Source: Sphagnum compactum
Taxonomy: Eukaryota; Bryophyta; Sphagnopsida; Sphagnales
NCBI GenBank assembly: GCA_965153455.1
Contig: OZ234494.1
Span: forward strand, 15,872,001-15,936,000
Direction of reading: 5' to 3'
DNA: 64,000 nucleotides
Position numbers and translations under genes: made by a program. Under the pieces are notes generated by a model. That model saw nothing but the letters and a program-made list of their open reading frames with translations, was not told where the DNA came from and ran no database searches. This document shows positions 1-13,569 of the stretch, piece after piece (position 1 is the stretch's first letter; every line of letters starts with the position of its first letter).

Positions 1-1429
1 AATAGATTGAAGGTAAGCCTTTATGACTTAGTCAAATCTATCATGTGACAAGCATAAAACAAGCAACATACATTTGCGCACGTTTTCATTTGTGGAGTTT
101 AAATGCCAATGCTTAGTTGCTAAGTAAAAGGTTTTTAAATATTTTATAATTTGTCAAAACATCAAATCATCTTAATACAAGAAGCAAGTTTAATTTGTGT
201 TGTTGAGTTATTTGTTTTCAAAATGGTAACCTTTCCCTCCTCCCCGGAAGGAAGCTTCTCGCACATGTTTTGGTCCGCATGTTTGTTACCATATTAAATG
301 AATGCAATGCCTTTTTGTTCAATTTTTTATGTAGGGCTAAATTGGGCACTCTTTTTCAATTATTGGGCTAGGCCACATTGTTTTTTGTTTTTTATTCATA
401 TTTATTAAAAGGCTTGAATAAGGGTAGAGCATGCTATTGGTGCATAATTGCACATATTTTCTTTAATTAAATGTAAGATTTTATTTTATTTTATTTAAAA
501 ATAAATCATTTATGATAATTTATAAGCTATTAACATTACAACTAATTATTTACAATTTGTTAACAGAAGTTTGTCAAAATGGGAGTATAGTGATCATTTA
601 TGTACTTTGTGAAATGTATAATTAAACTTGAAGGTGTATTGTATGTGATTGATTGTTATGTTAAAAAAAACGTCCATTATGTCAAATATTGTATTTATGT
701 TAAGAAACATCGTAGATCTTTATTTACCACAACCTATTGCAAAAGGAGAATTGGGGTGAGGTTAGTGACCAACATATATATATATTGCCACTATGCCATA
801 GGTCAAATCCTTATCAAAAACTTCTTGTTGGAAGAAAGATTTGAACCCTCATCTGCGAATAATGATCTTGTTGTTTTAACCAACTAAATTATTCTAACAT
901 GCAAATTATAATTTTACTATTCTACTAATATATTGTTTCTTGGGTGTTGGCTAACAATTTACTTCATGCCTTGCGGCGTAGTCTCATAAAAAAAGTATGG
1001 CTTTGTCATTCTAAACGATAAAATGAATTGTGTATGTATCAAATTTAAACAAAATAGATGATTAAAGTGCATTATGCCATCATATTTGTAATTGTGACTA
1101 AGCTTGTAAATATTGTTATTATTAAGAAAATAATGATATTTATAAGCATAATTAAAAAAACATAAATATTAGGGACACCAGCTCCACTTGCCATAGGCTA
1201 ACAAGCCTTTAATGGCTAATAATGCAGCCTTCATGTTAACAATTTTGCAAGCCATGCGACCTTTGAAAAATGAAGAGTGCAAAACATAACTACCATTTTC
1301 ATATATATATATATATATATAGGGTTATTTTATTACTAATTCTATTATGAGACATAATTGGACAAAGAACATATATAACTCAATGAAAATACGACAAGAA
1401 ATAAGTGTTTCATTTGTTCAATAAAAGAA
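1..1429. other. AT-rich stretch without a recognisable gene
   Basis: Every open frame here is short (under 100 codons) and none resembles a protein I know. The DNA is AT-rich, with poly-A/T runs and a (TA)n microsatellite near 1301-1320. A tRNA-like relic at 826-900 is listed separately. Confidence 0.5.
826..900 (-). pseudogene. Decayed tRNA-like relic
   Basis: Read on the minus strand this stretch folds like a worn tRNA. A 7-bp acceptor stem with one mismatch joins GTTAGAA to TTCCAAC. An A-box-like segment (TTAGTTGGTTAA) lies in the D-arm position. A T-arm GAGGG/CTTTC closes around TTCAAAT, which resembles a B-box. The D and anticodon stems are poor, so it is unlikely to be functional. It could be a tRNA pseudogene, an organelle tRNA insertion or the head of an old SINE; I cannot choose among these. 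Confidence 0.35.
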
Positions 1430-2340
1430 TTAATCCAACCACATGTTCCCTATGACTACCTTGTTATGACTTCACCTAAGTTAAAAGCCCCACCTTAATA
1501 TCATACATTAGACCACCAATTACTCCAATAGACCACACTCAATAACAGCGTGGAACATTAAAATAATGGGTTATATTTGGTTTGATGTTTTGGGCGAATC
1601 CAATTCCCACGGTGTGATGGGCAGTGTGTATAAGGCTTGAGTACATATTCATCGCAACATGCTGATTTGCAATTACTAACAATTCCAACTTCATGTTCTT
1701 GAATTGTAGAGAACAAATCGAACTAAGGCCATTTTTCTGGATTCGCTATGTTTTAAAACCTTGCTTCCTATTGTAATTGCAATTGTAGCACATGTGTAGC
1801 CTAGTCCATAAAGGCCATGCAAACTTGACGTCATCCTCACCTTCCTTCAATATATCACTATCAGTTTTTTACGAGTGCAATACATGGTATAGATTGTTAA
1901 TCACTTTTACAAAGACTGAGTGTTACATTGTTATGTGTGTTACGTTATGAAAATTATGCTCGTTGAAATACCCTTGAACAACTATGTATAATCATAGCCA
2001 CACGACATTATGGTATCCTTTTTCAATGGCGTGGTCTTCGTCAATCTTAAATACTTAATAATTGACCTTTTAATCCAAAGCACATTTCTTAACAACACAA
2101 AACGAAGGTTGCATTTGTTATAGGACTTAACCATGCAACACATGTATAAATTTTCATACCATCCTGTTAAGGATAAACAAACTTATTTATATGTCAAGGG
2201 TTGGTAAGGTTTTGCACATTATATCGAATTAAACCACATGTTCCACTGCTTGTGCAAAACCTTCGTTAATTCCTTTGAATTTCAACCTTGCCACCATACT
2301 CCCAAGGTGGAGTGTTTAATGTGTTAGGTGGTGTTGATCT
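1430..2340 (-). pseudogene. Degraded mitochondrial-type small-subunit rRNA fragment (nuclear insertion)
   Basis: The plus strand reads as the reverse complement of the 3' part of a bacterial-type 16S rRNA. Near 1432 are the counterparts of the 3'-terminal helix (AATCCAACCACATGTTCCC) and then TACCTTGTTATGACTTCACC. Next come the decoding-site block (GTGTGTATAAGG), the block around GACGTCATCCTCACCTTCC near 1827-1846, and near 2227 the conserved TCGAATTAAACCACATG. It stops around 2340, inside the gene. An extra stretch of about 200 bases between 1860 and 2090, where plant mitochondrial 18S rRNA is expanded, and the GGTAAGGTTTTGC wording suggest a mitochondrial rather than plastid source. Many conserved G/C positions have become A/T, as in an old methylated insertion. 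No function is expected. Confidence 0.8.
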
Positions 2341-2732
2341 AGCTAAAAATTATGAGTTCTGTTTGGCCCACTAACACATTTTTTATTTCAACATGGTTGC
2401 CATTTAAATTTTTAAAGAATTTTTTTTGGGTCGTCTTCAAAATCGATAAGTGAAAACAATTGATTATCATTAAAATGAACTTAACATTTTGAGTTATTCT
2501 TTAATTGTATTTGGAATTTTATGGTGAAATGTCAAATGTTGTCGTTGGAATTTGGCATTGTAGAATTTTCAATTGATAATCAACCATTTGAATGCACCAA
2601 AAAAAACTTACAAAAAACAGTGGCCTAGAAAATTAATTATTATGAAATGCATATTAGCAAAATGCAAACTATCTCAACAAATAGCACAAACAACACATGA
2701 AGTTTGTAACAACATTAATAAACACAAGCATT

Positions 2733-2803
2733 TGTGAAGGAATTGAACCTTTGAAATGAGCCTTAGCACAAGTGACCTACAAAATCAACCAAGTTAACAT
2801 ACA
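2733..2803 (-). pseudogene. Possible tRNA-like or SINE-head relic
   Basis: On the minus strand an A-box-like TTAACTTGGTTGA is followed about 37 bases later by a good B-box match (GGTTCAATTCC), with an AAAGG/CCTTC T-stem and four outer acceptor pairs. Folding is weaker than for the relic at 826-900. A similar but shorter pairing of such boxes lies near 7225-7275, also minus. These may belong to one decayed tRNA-derived SINE family, but that is a guess. Confidence 0.25.
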
Positions 2804-5800
2804 ATAATTATTATTAAAATTCAAGCAAAGAAAATCCATTGTAATTGGATTGTGGAGAGCAAACAAAACATACCAATTTTATGGAAAGAAATATGTTTAA
2901 CTTGTAAAACAACCATTGAATTCATCAAATAGAAAACACAAACTAGAATGATTTTGTCTTTGTAGAAATAGAGCCAACAACTTCACAAAGCACAATACAC
3001 CTTCACCATCAAAGTAATATTGATGTCATGTTGTTTTGCATTACTTAATACATTTCATATACAAAAAATTCTACAAAGTATAATTGTTGTGCAAACATGT
3101 GCATAACAATTGACAAATGGGAAGTGAACCTATTTCAAAGTTTAGACTTCATAACAATCAAAGTTGAAAAACATCTTTCATTTTCCACATTGCATAATAT
3201 TTGCACGATGGCCAATTTAACTAGTTTCACATATTCAAAGAAGCTAAAAAAACAAGCATTCGAAATTTTGTCATAAGGCACCACATTTTGGTTAAAGGAT
3301 TATGTCAAAGGGAGGTACCATACATGTTGTTCCATTTGACTTCATTGTGAGCTTGTGTCAAAGCATGAAAACAACAAAGACTATAAGATTTTCTACCCAA
3401 AATGAGAACAAAAGCAAGCCTAATTAAAAATTCAGATCATGAAATAAAAACAAGAACACACCACATGGGAAATAAAAATCCAATAAGACTTTATTGCAAA
3501 AGAAAAAATAGAACAAAACTATGACAAAAAAACATACCCAAGATTAATGTTGAACATATTAAAAGTAATGGGGAATTATACCTTTATTTATACCCCTTGG
3601 GCACCTAGCTCAAGAAAGCTTAGCAAGAAGTTTTCAATTTACATGTGGCCCATGTTCACTCATGTGCGTCCATGTGCACCCATATGTGAACTATGAGTGA
3701 ACTAAAATTCCACTGAGAGTGAGGAATAGGTGTAAAAACCAATGTTAGGCAATTATCATTTTTAAAAAATTTCTTTGGGAGAACCAATTGATTTCGATTC
3801 TTATACAAAGTTAGGAGCATCAAAATGGTTTTAAAAATAAATAAATAGAACTAAATACAACCAGTCAAGGTACTGATTAGTTCCCCACCTCTCCTTTTCT
3901 CACAACTTAATTGGTTATCAAACATCAATTCTCACAAATACAATATCAAGCAATTATCACATCTAGGTCTCACAACCCAATTATCAAATCTTCATTTACT
4001 GAAAAGAATTTTTTTTAACATTTGAAAAAGTGAAAATATGTTAAAATTTGATGAAATGTTTTGCAATTATACTTTCAATTCAAATTTTATATCTTCACAA
4101 CTTCATCCCTTTCAAAAGTTCCTTCAAACTTCTTCAACTCCTCTTCTATATATACATCAATCTCAATTAAAATATTTCGCAAACCTAGTAGATCTTCACA
4201 AAAATGATAGATAATTTCGAAAGCTTTGTATGGTTGTTTACTATAAAGATTATTTGGACCATTTTTCCTAGTATTATTTTGATGTTTATTGCTATACCAT
4301 CTTTTGCAATAAAACCAAAAAAAATACTGCTTAAGTAAAGTGCACCCATCACATGGCTCTCCAACTTGAGTAACTTTACCAAGCTAAAAGGGGACTTACA
4401 ATCAACCCTAGAATCATTCAACCAAATTTTTGTCACAAAAATCAATTTGTTTAAATTATTCAATTACAAACATCTCTTTAGATTAATGAGTATTTCAACT
4501 AAAGAAAATATTAACTTTGTTTCAATTTGTGAACCAACAATCTCAAATTTGGTGGGCAAGAATTCAATAGTAGAAAACACAATTTCATTTTTTCCACCAT
4601 AAAAAAGACATTTGATGTTTTTAACATCAACTTGATATTATTTTAAATAAATAAAAATTATTTACAAGTTCTTTTGTTGGTTTGTTTGTGTTGATTATCA
4701 TTTCAAAAATATACTAGTTATATCTTCATCAATTTGTGATGAAAAATATCATTTTTATATTCAATTAAAGGATGCAAATGATGATGGCATTTCAAAAACA
4801 TGGGATGTAAAGACTTTTTATCATATTTTTCAACAATGACACCAAGCAAAGAAGACTTTTTAATATAGGATCCAACATTAAGGAAAACATATTATGAGTT
4901 TATTTTTTCATATTTTGTTTAAAAGGAAAAAAATCCAAAACCCCAACAATGTCATTTTTTATGTTTTAACCAAACATGTTAATTCAATAACAACATTTTC
5001 ACTTTCATCCATTAGGTTATAAAAAAAGTTGTAGTTTCAACTTCAAACACATGGATATGGCAAAATTTCATGCATTGCTTAACAATCAATGACCTTTATA
5101 GTGGTTCAAAACACAAGGAAATATAATAGGGCCAAGCAATCAATAATAATCTTGGAAATGCGTCATGTCAAAGGAAGTGACACTTTTGCAATCATCCTCA
5201 CAATATTCTACCTACTATAACAAAATATTATAACTTCTTTGAATTACAAAGCTTCATGAAAAAAGATAAATTTATTAACAAGTCTACAAAGGCAACAAAA
5301 ATAGGTTAAATTATATTTTGTGCAAGAACTTCAAAAGGAAATGCAAATAAAAATTTTATTTAATAAAAGTTTTAAATACCTTACCTTCATCGAGGTATTA
5401 ATTTCCATGGGGTAGACCAAAATTCACACATGCCTTTCCCTAATTTTTCAAGCCAAATGATACACACTTTTGCAAATCCCCTTGTGTTACCTTGATAGAC
5501 ACATATTTCAAACATTTGCAATTTTTTTCATGATTCACTCCAACATATTGATATGCTTTAGAAAATGCATGTTCAAAGCAAGTTCCTTGGAAATTTTCTC
5601 CCAAGATCATTACCTCATCGCTTACAATTGATTTTAGTGTTGTAATCATATTATTTAAATTAAACAGTTTCTGGTAAATTAAAATTGGTTGGTGTAACAA
5701 AGAGTACAACACCACTTGAGGAGACTTAGGATCAACATCTTTTGTGTCATTGACACAATAAATTACCTAAGAATGAAGTGTGGTTTTTGGACATGCAACT

Positions 5801-8800
5801 TTTACAAATTTTCTTTCATTTTTTTTCCATCATTTTTTGGATTTACATTTACTTCAATTTGAAGACTTGGATTTCCTTCATATATTTTGAATTTCATTTT
5901 CAATTTCCATTTCATTCATGAAAAAATCACATGCATTTTTCTAAAAAACTAATCCATAATCAAATTTTACAAATCATTATTGCCTAATGAGTAGAAAAAG
6001 AAATCAAATAGTCCTATGGTTTACCAAAATACTATAAACATTTACAAAACAAAATATTCACATTTATCTCCTTTCACAATTTTGTAAAATTACAAAATTA
6101 ACTACTTTTTAGTTTGTTTCAATGTATGTATATGAAAAAGTAACACAACTCCTACACACAAAAAATAAATAAACATATAAAATGAAGAAAGTCCTACAAA
6201 TTGTCAACACACTAATGATAACAACAACAAAAAATTCAAACAAAAATTAAAAAAACAAACAATTCGCTTGTTGCTTCTTGATGCCAAATGTTGAAGAAGA
6301 CCCATATCATTGCATACACCTTGAAAACATGGAAACAAATTTGTAAACCATTTATCAAAGATTACTAAATTTTGATCCATAAAAATTCATAGTTTTTTTT
6401 ATTAAACAGTACACCAAAATAACTTAGTTTGACATTTGGTCTATTCGATGAACTAGTTATTTGAATAAGTCAATTTTGAACATGTCCAATTTGACTAATG
6501 GTATATGTTTCTTTTGATTAGTCAAACCAAATAACAAAATTCACATCATGGAAAATAATTATAATATATATTTTTTGTTTAAAAAATTAATGCTTAAAAT
6601 GATAAATCTAATTTGAAAATGGCCACAAGTAGATAATGTATGTAGGTAGTTAATTATGTAAGTATATGTCATAGGTATTTAATTTTTTAAAATCATGACC
6701 CAAAAATGTAATTCCAGTCATGACAAGAAATTTTGAAAAATTGGTATATGGAAAATTTTGTATAATCCTTCATATGCTTGTTCCTAAACAATTCCAAAGA
6801 CAATTCATACCTACCTCATTTCCAAGCCTAACTACCTCATTTTTCCCCTAATAACTACCCCCTATCCTTATAACTATTTCATTCTTTTTCCCTACCCACC
6901 AACATGGATACGAAAGGGCAAATTAATATGTGTTATTTCATGTCCATGATATTTATATAAATTAAAGTCAAAGCTGACATTGACATAAACAATGATGAAC
7001 TATTGGAAACCATATGAAAACGTAAGATGGAAAAAATAAATTGTGATTAGTAGTGTGAAACAACATGAAGCCCAAGTTAATAATTAAATAGAAAGTACCT
7101 ACCTAGTTATTACAACCTATAACCTACTTATGCATGTATATGTACATCTATACATACATACATACATATATACAATATGTATATACTTATAGATATAAAT
7201 AGATAATCTATACATTGATAACAAGAATTGAACTTGGTTTCCATGGCCTCAAGCCAATGAAATTATTTGCAAAGTAATTGAAGAAGAACTTGAGTTTTGG
7301 TCCTTCATTTGACATTCACTCCTTTTTCAATTATCTAAAACATCAACAAAATTTATTAAAATTGGGTATCAAATGTTTTACTAGATGTACCATGACTACA
7401 TACTTATTGCATAGGATTTGAATAATTAAATGCAATGAAACTGCATAGCAATGAAGGCATAGACGAGTGAAGGAAATCTCACACAAGACATACTAAACTA
7501 ATTTTATCACTAAAATTATTACAAAATCTAATTTGTGTCCCATTCATGTACATTTTGGATTTGGATGTCCTTTCACCCAAATTGCTTGTTTGTACCTTAA
7601 TTTAAATTGACTTTTTAATGATTTGACTTTTCACCAATCAGTAACCATATGAAGTTATAACATAATGTGCCAAAAAAAGAATATAACATATTTTTTCCAA
7701 ATCATTTTCCAAATTCAAAATTTGACATTTTTTTCATTTTTTTTCAGTATCATCCTTTTTGTCCGTATAAAAAAATTTCCACAAGTCATGGTCAGTTTTC
7801 AAATTGATTCGTAACTCAAAAAAAAAGTTCAAATAAAATAAATCTATAATGATTTTTTATAGATTTTTTGGATATTTGTGAAGATTAAATGAGACCCAAT
7901 GAATAATTTTGTTGCAATTACATTGTTTATACATTCTTGTATCATTAATATCAAAACATTCTAATAAACCTTTTTCTTTTAATGTTTGGTGTCAATTTTT
8001 ATATTTTTCAATTAATGATGTACAACGAATTTTTGTTGAATTTATAAAAAATTGATTTAATATTTTTTTATGGTAATCATACAAAAAATTTATCATGTTT
8101 TTCACATGTTTCTATAAATTGAAATGATTTTGTTGGATGATAAAATGGAATGGGGCAAAAATGTATTACTTGTTGAATCAACATTTGTTGTGCATTTAAA
8201 AACACATTTCTTAATTCGTCATAATGTTTCATTTTTTTTGCATTTGTATTAAAAATAAACTACATCTATCATGTCACATATTTATTTACTTTTTAAAAAT
8301 AAAAAATACAACAACTTGTAGAAGCATATGAATTTAAAATAAATTGTGCATATGTGTTTGCTTCTCACAAAGGTCTTTGGTATATGTTAAATACATTGTT
8401 CATGTATAATTTGGTTTACATGTTAAAAACAATGTTGATTTTCATAATGTGGATTGTGATGTAAGCAAATAAATGTTTTCATTTATTTTCAAATTTGAAA
8501 GAATCAAATGTAATTTAAAAATTTAATCCCATATCAATAAGTTTCTTAAAAAATTGAATTGTTATTTCATAAAAAAATTGAAATAAATGTTCTTCAGTTA
8601 AAGGCACAATATTTTTGTATATTTCATTGATGGTTTGGGATATTGAAATCTACAAATTGTTTGACATTTTTTTGACATGTTCATTGTGTTGATGTATTTG
8701 TGCATTGCAAATTTCATTTTTGAAAATTGTTTGATCAATTGTTAAATATTTGTTAGTAAAAATTTAAAAATTTCCATTTGAATTAACTCCAAATTGAGGA

Positions 8801-11074
8801 GCATCTTTTGACCATAATAATACATGATCATGAGTTAAACCTCTTAATTGAAATTATGTTACAAAAAAACAATTATTTGACCAAACAAAATATGGTACTT
8901 TTTAATAAGTTTTTGAAAACTATTCATGATGTGTTCATAACATTGTATACATTTAACATGATTGTTTTTAACAATATCCATAACATTCAAAGAATCACTC
9001 TTTTTACACTTTCACTAACATGTTGAATTTGTAAATCTTTCAAGGTTTTTCCAAGAATTGGTTAGTTATTTATACTTGTGGTATATGTCATGAAATATCC
9101 TTACAAAAAGATATTTTTGAAAGTGATCGAAATAATTCAGAGATGTTCATATACAACCTAATTATTCAGAATCTAAATCAAATTTCAATATTGTGTCCAA
9201 ATTTACATTACTTTACACATCACCTATTGTAAAAATTCAACCTAATAGTTTTTCTTTCAAATGCAAATCCATAAGAAAAATAAATGAAATATATTATAAT
9301 TTTGATCATCTTAGAAGTATATATATTATTTATATGATATATAAATTTGTTTTTCACATTTATGAGTCTAACTTGTATTATTTTGTGATATAAACATGTA
9401 TAGATGTCCTTGGATGGTCAAAACATAATGTTGGAAAATTATAGTTTTTAAAAAGTGCATCGTGAAATAATCCAAGTGACTAAAAGGCTTCTTTTGGAAC
9501 AATTTCTAATGATTTTATATCATCAACAATTATTTGTTTATGAACCAAAATGTTTTGTACTAATGTATATCCACAATTTATTCAATAACTTGGATGTTTG
9601 GATTTGTATTGTAAAAAATTGTTAATTTACAACATAAGTTCCAACCAATTTAACTTTCAACACCAAGCTTCACATTCTAAATATAACTCACCAATTTCAA
9701 CACCACATTCAATTTTGGTTATTTTCAAGTTTAAATGTAACCTATTAATTTCAAGTTCAAAGTTGAAGTACAAGTGTAATCTATTACCTTTGGCATCCAA
9801 GTGCAAGCTTTATATTTCAAGTTCAAAATTGACTTGAAATTCTAAGTTCAAATTTTCAAACAACTCCAAAATTTCAAATTGTGATTTTTATTTCAAAAAT
9901 AGTTTCCAAACTCAATAGACTCATGCATAAAATAAACCGAGCTAAGAAAAAAAACCCATGATTCAAATTCTAAAACCTTGATCAAGTTCACAATCAAATT
10001 CAAATTACCCCAAAACCCAAGATCAAAGTCCAAAATCAACTTTAACTTTCCAAAAACAAGTTACCCCAAAACAATTTCCAACATCCAACTTTCCCAAAAA
10101 CAAGATACCCTAAATAGTTTTTGACATAAAATATATGTAATTTGTAACTTTTGACACTAGAATTTTTGCTACAATATAATACATACATACAAAGTATGTA
10201 CAAGTTCAAAAAACTAAACATGTCCAAAAAAAAAAAACAAACAATGCTCAAAACAAAAAAAACAAAGTTTAAGTTTTTCGATTTAATTAATATTCTATAT
10301 ATCATTTACATATATGCAACTCCTTGGACCCAACATGTAACTTGAATTCCTATCACGCAAATTTCCAAAAGATTGTCAATATATTCTATCCACACCCACC
10401 TTTTTGTAGTGGGATATGATTTTTCATAATTGTTTAACTTGAGATCCAAACCCCCCTCCCCCACTAACCTTTTTACTTATTATGACCATATTAATATAGA
10501 GGCAATTTCAACACAAGTCTATTAAGCGATTCATTAATGCAAAACAATTGGAATATTTTTTGAATATTTTAAAATACTCTATTTTTTTATTCTCAAAATT
10601 TTATTTGTTGAAATTTTTAATGGGCAAGGTATTATGATATTTACATTAGCTGCTTAGTGTTCATAAATTGTTTTGGGGATCTTTGTCTCTATGTAGATTG
10701 TAAAAAAAAATTCATTGATAATTCAAAATTTAAAAAAAAGAAAACTCATGCATGGCATGTCACTTGACAATCATTTTTTAAATAATAAATTACTACATTC
10801 CAATTAGATGAATAACATATGTTCTTCTAACTGAAATTATGGTCAATCTACTTTTATTTCTAGATTCCTCAAATTTACACAAAACAACAAATATATCATA
10901 GTCTCATTTAAAATAAGCTTTATGCATATTATGTTTATACAATGTATATTAATTCTACCTACATCCTACAAATATGACAATAATAAAACCTTTAAGTAAG
11001 TTGTTCATGCCACATTGTTTGTATTATTGAATTTCAATAGAATTCTAGTTCTTAAGGTTTTTATCACCATTCCA

Positions 11075-11325
11075 TAAAATTTTGCAAAATGTGATGGCAC
11101 CATTTCACACCCAAAAACTTGTGAATAACGAACATATAATTGTTAAACCTATTTATTTTAAAACAATCTATTTTAGTATCGAGTATTTCAAGTAGCAAGC
11201 ATGAAGACTTCTCCAATGTTGACATCAACAACTTGCTTAAGGGCTTTGCATTTGACATAAACATTTCACAAAATTTTGCAAAATGTGATAATAAAATTCC
11301 ACATCAAAAAATTATGACTAAGAAA
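11075..11325. repeat. Pair of about 55-bp direct repeats
   Basis: The block ATAAAATTTTGCAAAATGTG at about 11075 recurs as ACAAAATTTTGCAAAATGTG at about 11268. In both copies it is followed by a CCA-CAC/CAT-CA(A)AAA stretch and then related sequence. The copies are about 193 bases apart. No open frame spans them and I assign no function. Confidence 0.4.
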
Positions 11326-12569
11326 AAAAATTCAATCTTTTCATTTTAAAACAACGTGATAATAACAAAACCCAAAACACCAAAACAAAATCCAAGTATT
11401 CACATGCTAACCTGAGACAAAATTCCAAAGGATTTTGGACACAAAATAAAATGCACATAAATAATAATCACATAAAATTGGTTGCAATCTAAAGAAAAAG
11501 GTTATCTAAAACTAATACCTCCAAATCTCACTGTGAAATAAGTGAACAAAAATTTGAAAAGAACCTCACCAAAGAAACTTTAAAAACTTATCACAAACTT
11601 GAAAAACCTTTCCCCTTTTGTTCCAACAATGAACCATCATGAATAGCCAAACATCTTCAAACCCAAGTTATGAACAATCCAACACTACAACCCATGAACC
11701 TTGCAAAACACAAATGGTGCTTCCACCTTTGCAACAACTTACAAAACTTTGTTGCCACCTCCACCAAACAATCTCCCAAAAAAAACCCCCTAACCCTAAC
11801 ATGACATCCACAACCCTAAAATGTTTCCAACAAAACCTAACCAATCATGAACCTCACTTTAAACTAAACCCCCAACCATTTCAAAAGACTCAAAAATTCG
11901 TTCATTGTGTAAATCCTTTCAAACAAAAAAACCCCTTGATTGCACGCATTTTAAAATGATATACTTGTTGAAAAAAATTCAAACCCCCTCCCTTGTGGAA
12001 AAACCTCCTAAATAAAACTAGTTCCACTAATAAAAAATATCAAGTTAATGCAAAGTGTACATAAAGAAATTGATACAAGAGACCCTATTGCCTATGAAAG
12101 TAGGGCACAACAAAATTCCTTCTTTAATTGATAAATTTCTATAATTTGAAGGATTGCTTACTTTGGAAGACCCAAAAATTATATTTTGTGGAAGAAAACC
12201 CTCACAAAATGGTAGAGATTTCCATAGTCGATGTTACCATTAATATATGACAAACATCAACTACAAACATAGTCTATATTATTTGCAAGCCCAAAACACA
12301 TAATTTCAGTTTGCCTTTCCTCAAAACATATAGGAGGCTTCCATCCTTTACCCATATTGCCCATTATGAAGAGAACCTATGCGAAAACCCTATGTTGAGT
12401 TGGATGAACATGATTGGACTCTATAAGTGTTTTTGAGGCCCACATGAAATCATTCATCAACCCAAATCAAATTGATTCAACCTTATCATGTCAACCTCTA
12501 GGGGCACTTGGGAACACTTATGATGACCGGTCCAACGAGAATGGATAGTGATTGCCACTGGATGTATTA

Positions 12570-12934
12570 GAGCATCTCCAGTAGTGCTCAGTATGTGACC
12601 CTGCAAAGTTATTTCTCATGACCAAGTAGTTATTTATTGTTTTCAACCCCACTCATAAAACTAAAACTGGGATTGCAAATTGGTGGGACACTACTAATAG
12701 CAAATCACCTGGACCAATCATTATGATCGGCCGATGAGAAACATCCGTGAGATCATATTTGTTACACGCTACTCTGCCAGGTGTTAGGCTCTGATGTGCC
12801 TTTTACAAGCCTCAGCAAACCGTACAAAAATGCTGGGCCAAAACCATTTTGCGCAGCCAAATGAGCATGTTTTGCGTTTTCTTCATCTAATTTTGATTTT
12901 CAGGGTCACATGCTGAGCACTAGTGGAGTTACTC
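12570..12934. mobile_element. Terminal-inverted-repeat element (MITE-like), 365 bp
   Basis: The left end (GAGCATCTCCAGTAGTGCTC onward, about 36 bases to GTGACCCTG) is matched in inverted orientation by the right end (CAGGGTCACATGCTGAGCAC to GTTACTC), with a few mismatches. The interior has no coding frame of note. Length, imperfect inverted ends and AT-rich flanks fit a non-autonomous DNA transposon. Plant elements with GAGCATCTCC-type ends are common, but I cannot name the superfamily because the target-site duplication is not clear (TTA on the left, TAG on the right). Confidence 0.65.
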
Positions 12935-13434
12935 TAGTGGGGACATTTATAAAACTATCCCAATCTGACCAATTGTACTATGTGTTGACCTCCAAAAGGT
13001 GCTAGGTTTTGAAAGGTTAACATGACCTTTTTAACAAATTGGACTTGTGAGTTGTGACCAGCTGCAATCTGCCCATGGGTTCTATTAGGGTTGGGGCATT
13101 CCCAAAAGAAGGGGCCTGGGATAAAGAAAAACCCAATTCAAATCCCCATCAAGCAAAACTAAGTAGCACCTGTTCAGCAGTGTTTTTTCCCCTTTGCTTT
13201 TGCAGTTTGGAAATTTTGGCGATTTTTTCCACATTTTTAGAAAAATTAGCTGAATTTGCACTACAATTTTATTTTATTTTCAGAATTTTCCCAAAGCATT
13301 TGTTGTCAGGTGGCAAAAATTCGCCAAAAACAATTTGCTGCCAATCAGCCTTTTCTTTCATTAGAAATTAAAATAAAAAAGAGGATTGTTTTGGATTTTC
13401 AATTCTTAGATCTTGAAAATAAATTGAGAAAAAT

Positions 13435-13569
13435 CACCAGATTTCTATACTTAGTTTCAAGTTGGTAGCCAAAAATATATAAAAATGTGAAAAACTTAAA
13501 CTTCCATATTTTGTTTATAGCCAAGTTTAGGCTAAATCTTCCTATGGTTGATCACCACTTTGCCTACAT
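13435..13569 (+). repeat. Dispersed repeat, copy 1
   Basis: About 135 bases that align with 44044-44182 in the same orientation. Shared blocks in order are CCAGATTTCT, TAGCCAAAAATAT, TTATAGCCAA followed by TTGGCTAAA or TAGGCTAAA, and TATGGTT-ATC-CCACTT before CTACAT. Identity is moderate. In both places it lies roughly 1-2 kb upstream of a gene's coding start. It looks like an old transposon fragment. Confidence 0.55.

Larger units (their letters stand above)
2341..12569. other. AT-rich gene-poor region
   Basis: About 10 kb with no frame longer than about 110 codons and no protein family I recognise. It contains A/T homopolymers, a TA/CATA microsatellite area near 7136-7180, and a run of short AAGTTCAA-like motifs at about 9640-9850. 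The direct repeat and tRNA-like relic are listed separately. A 106-codon plus-strand frame at 11639-11959 is rich in Asn, Pro, Thr and Gln and looks non-genic. Confidence 0.5.
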
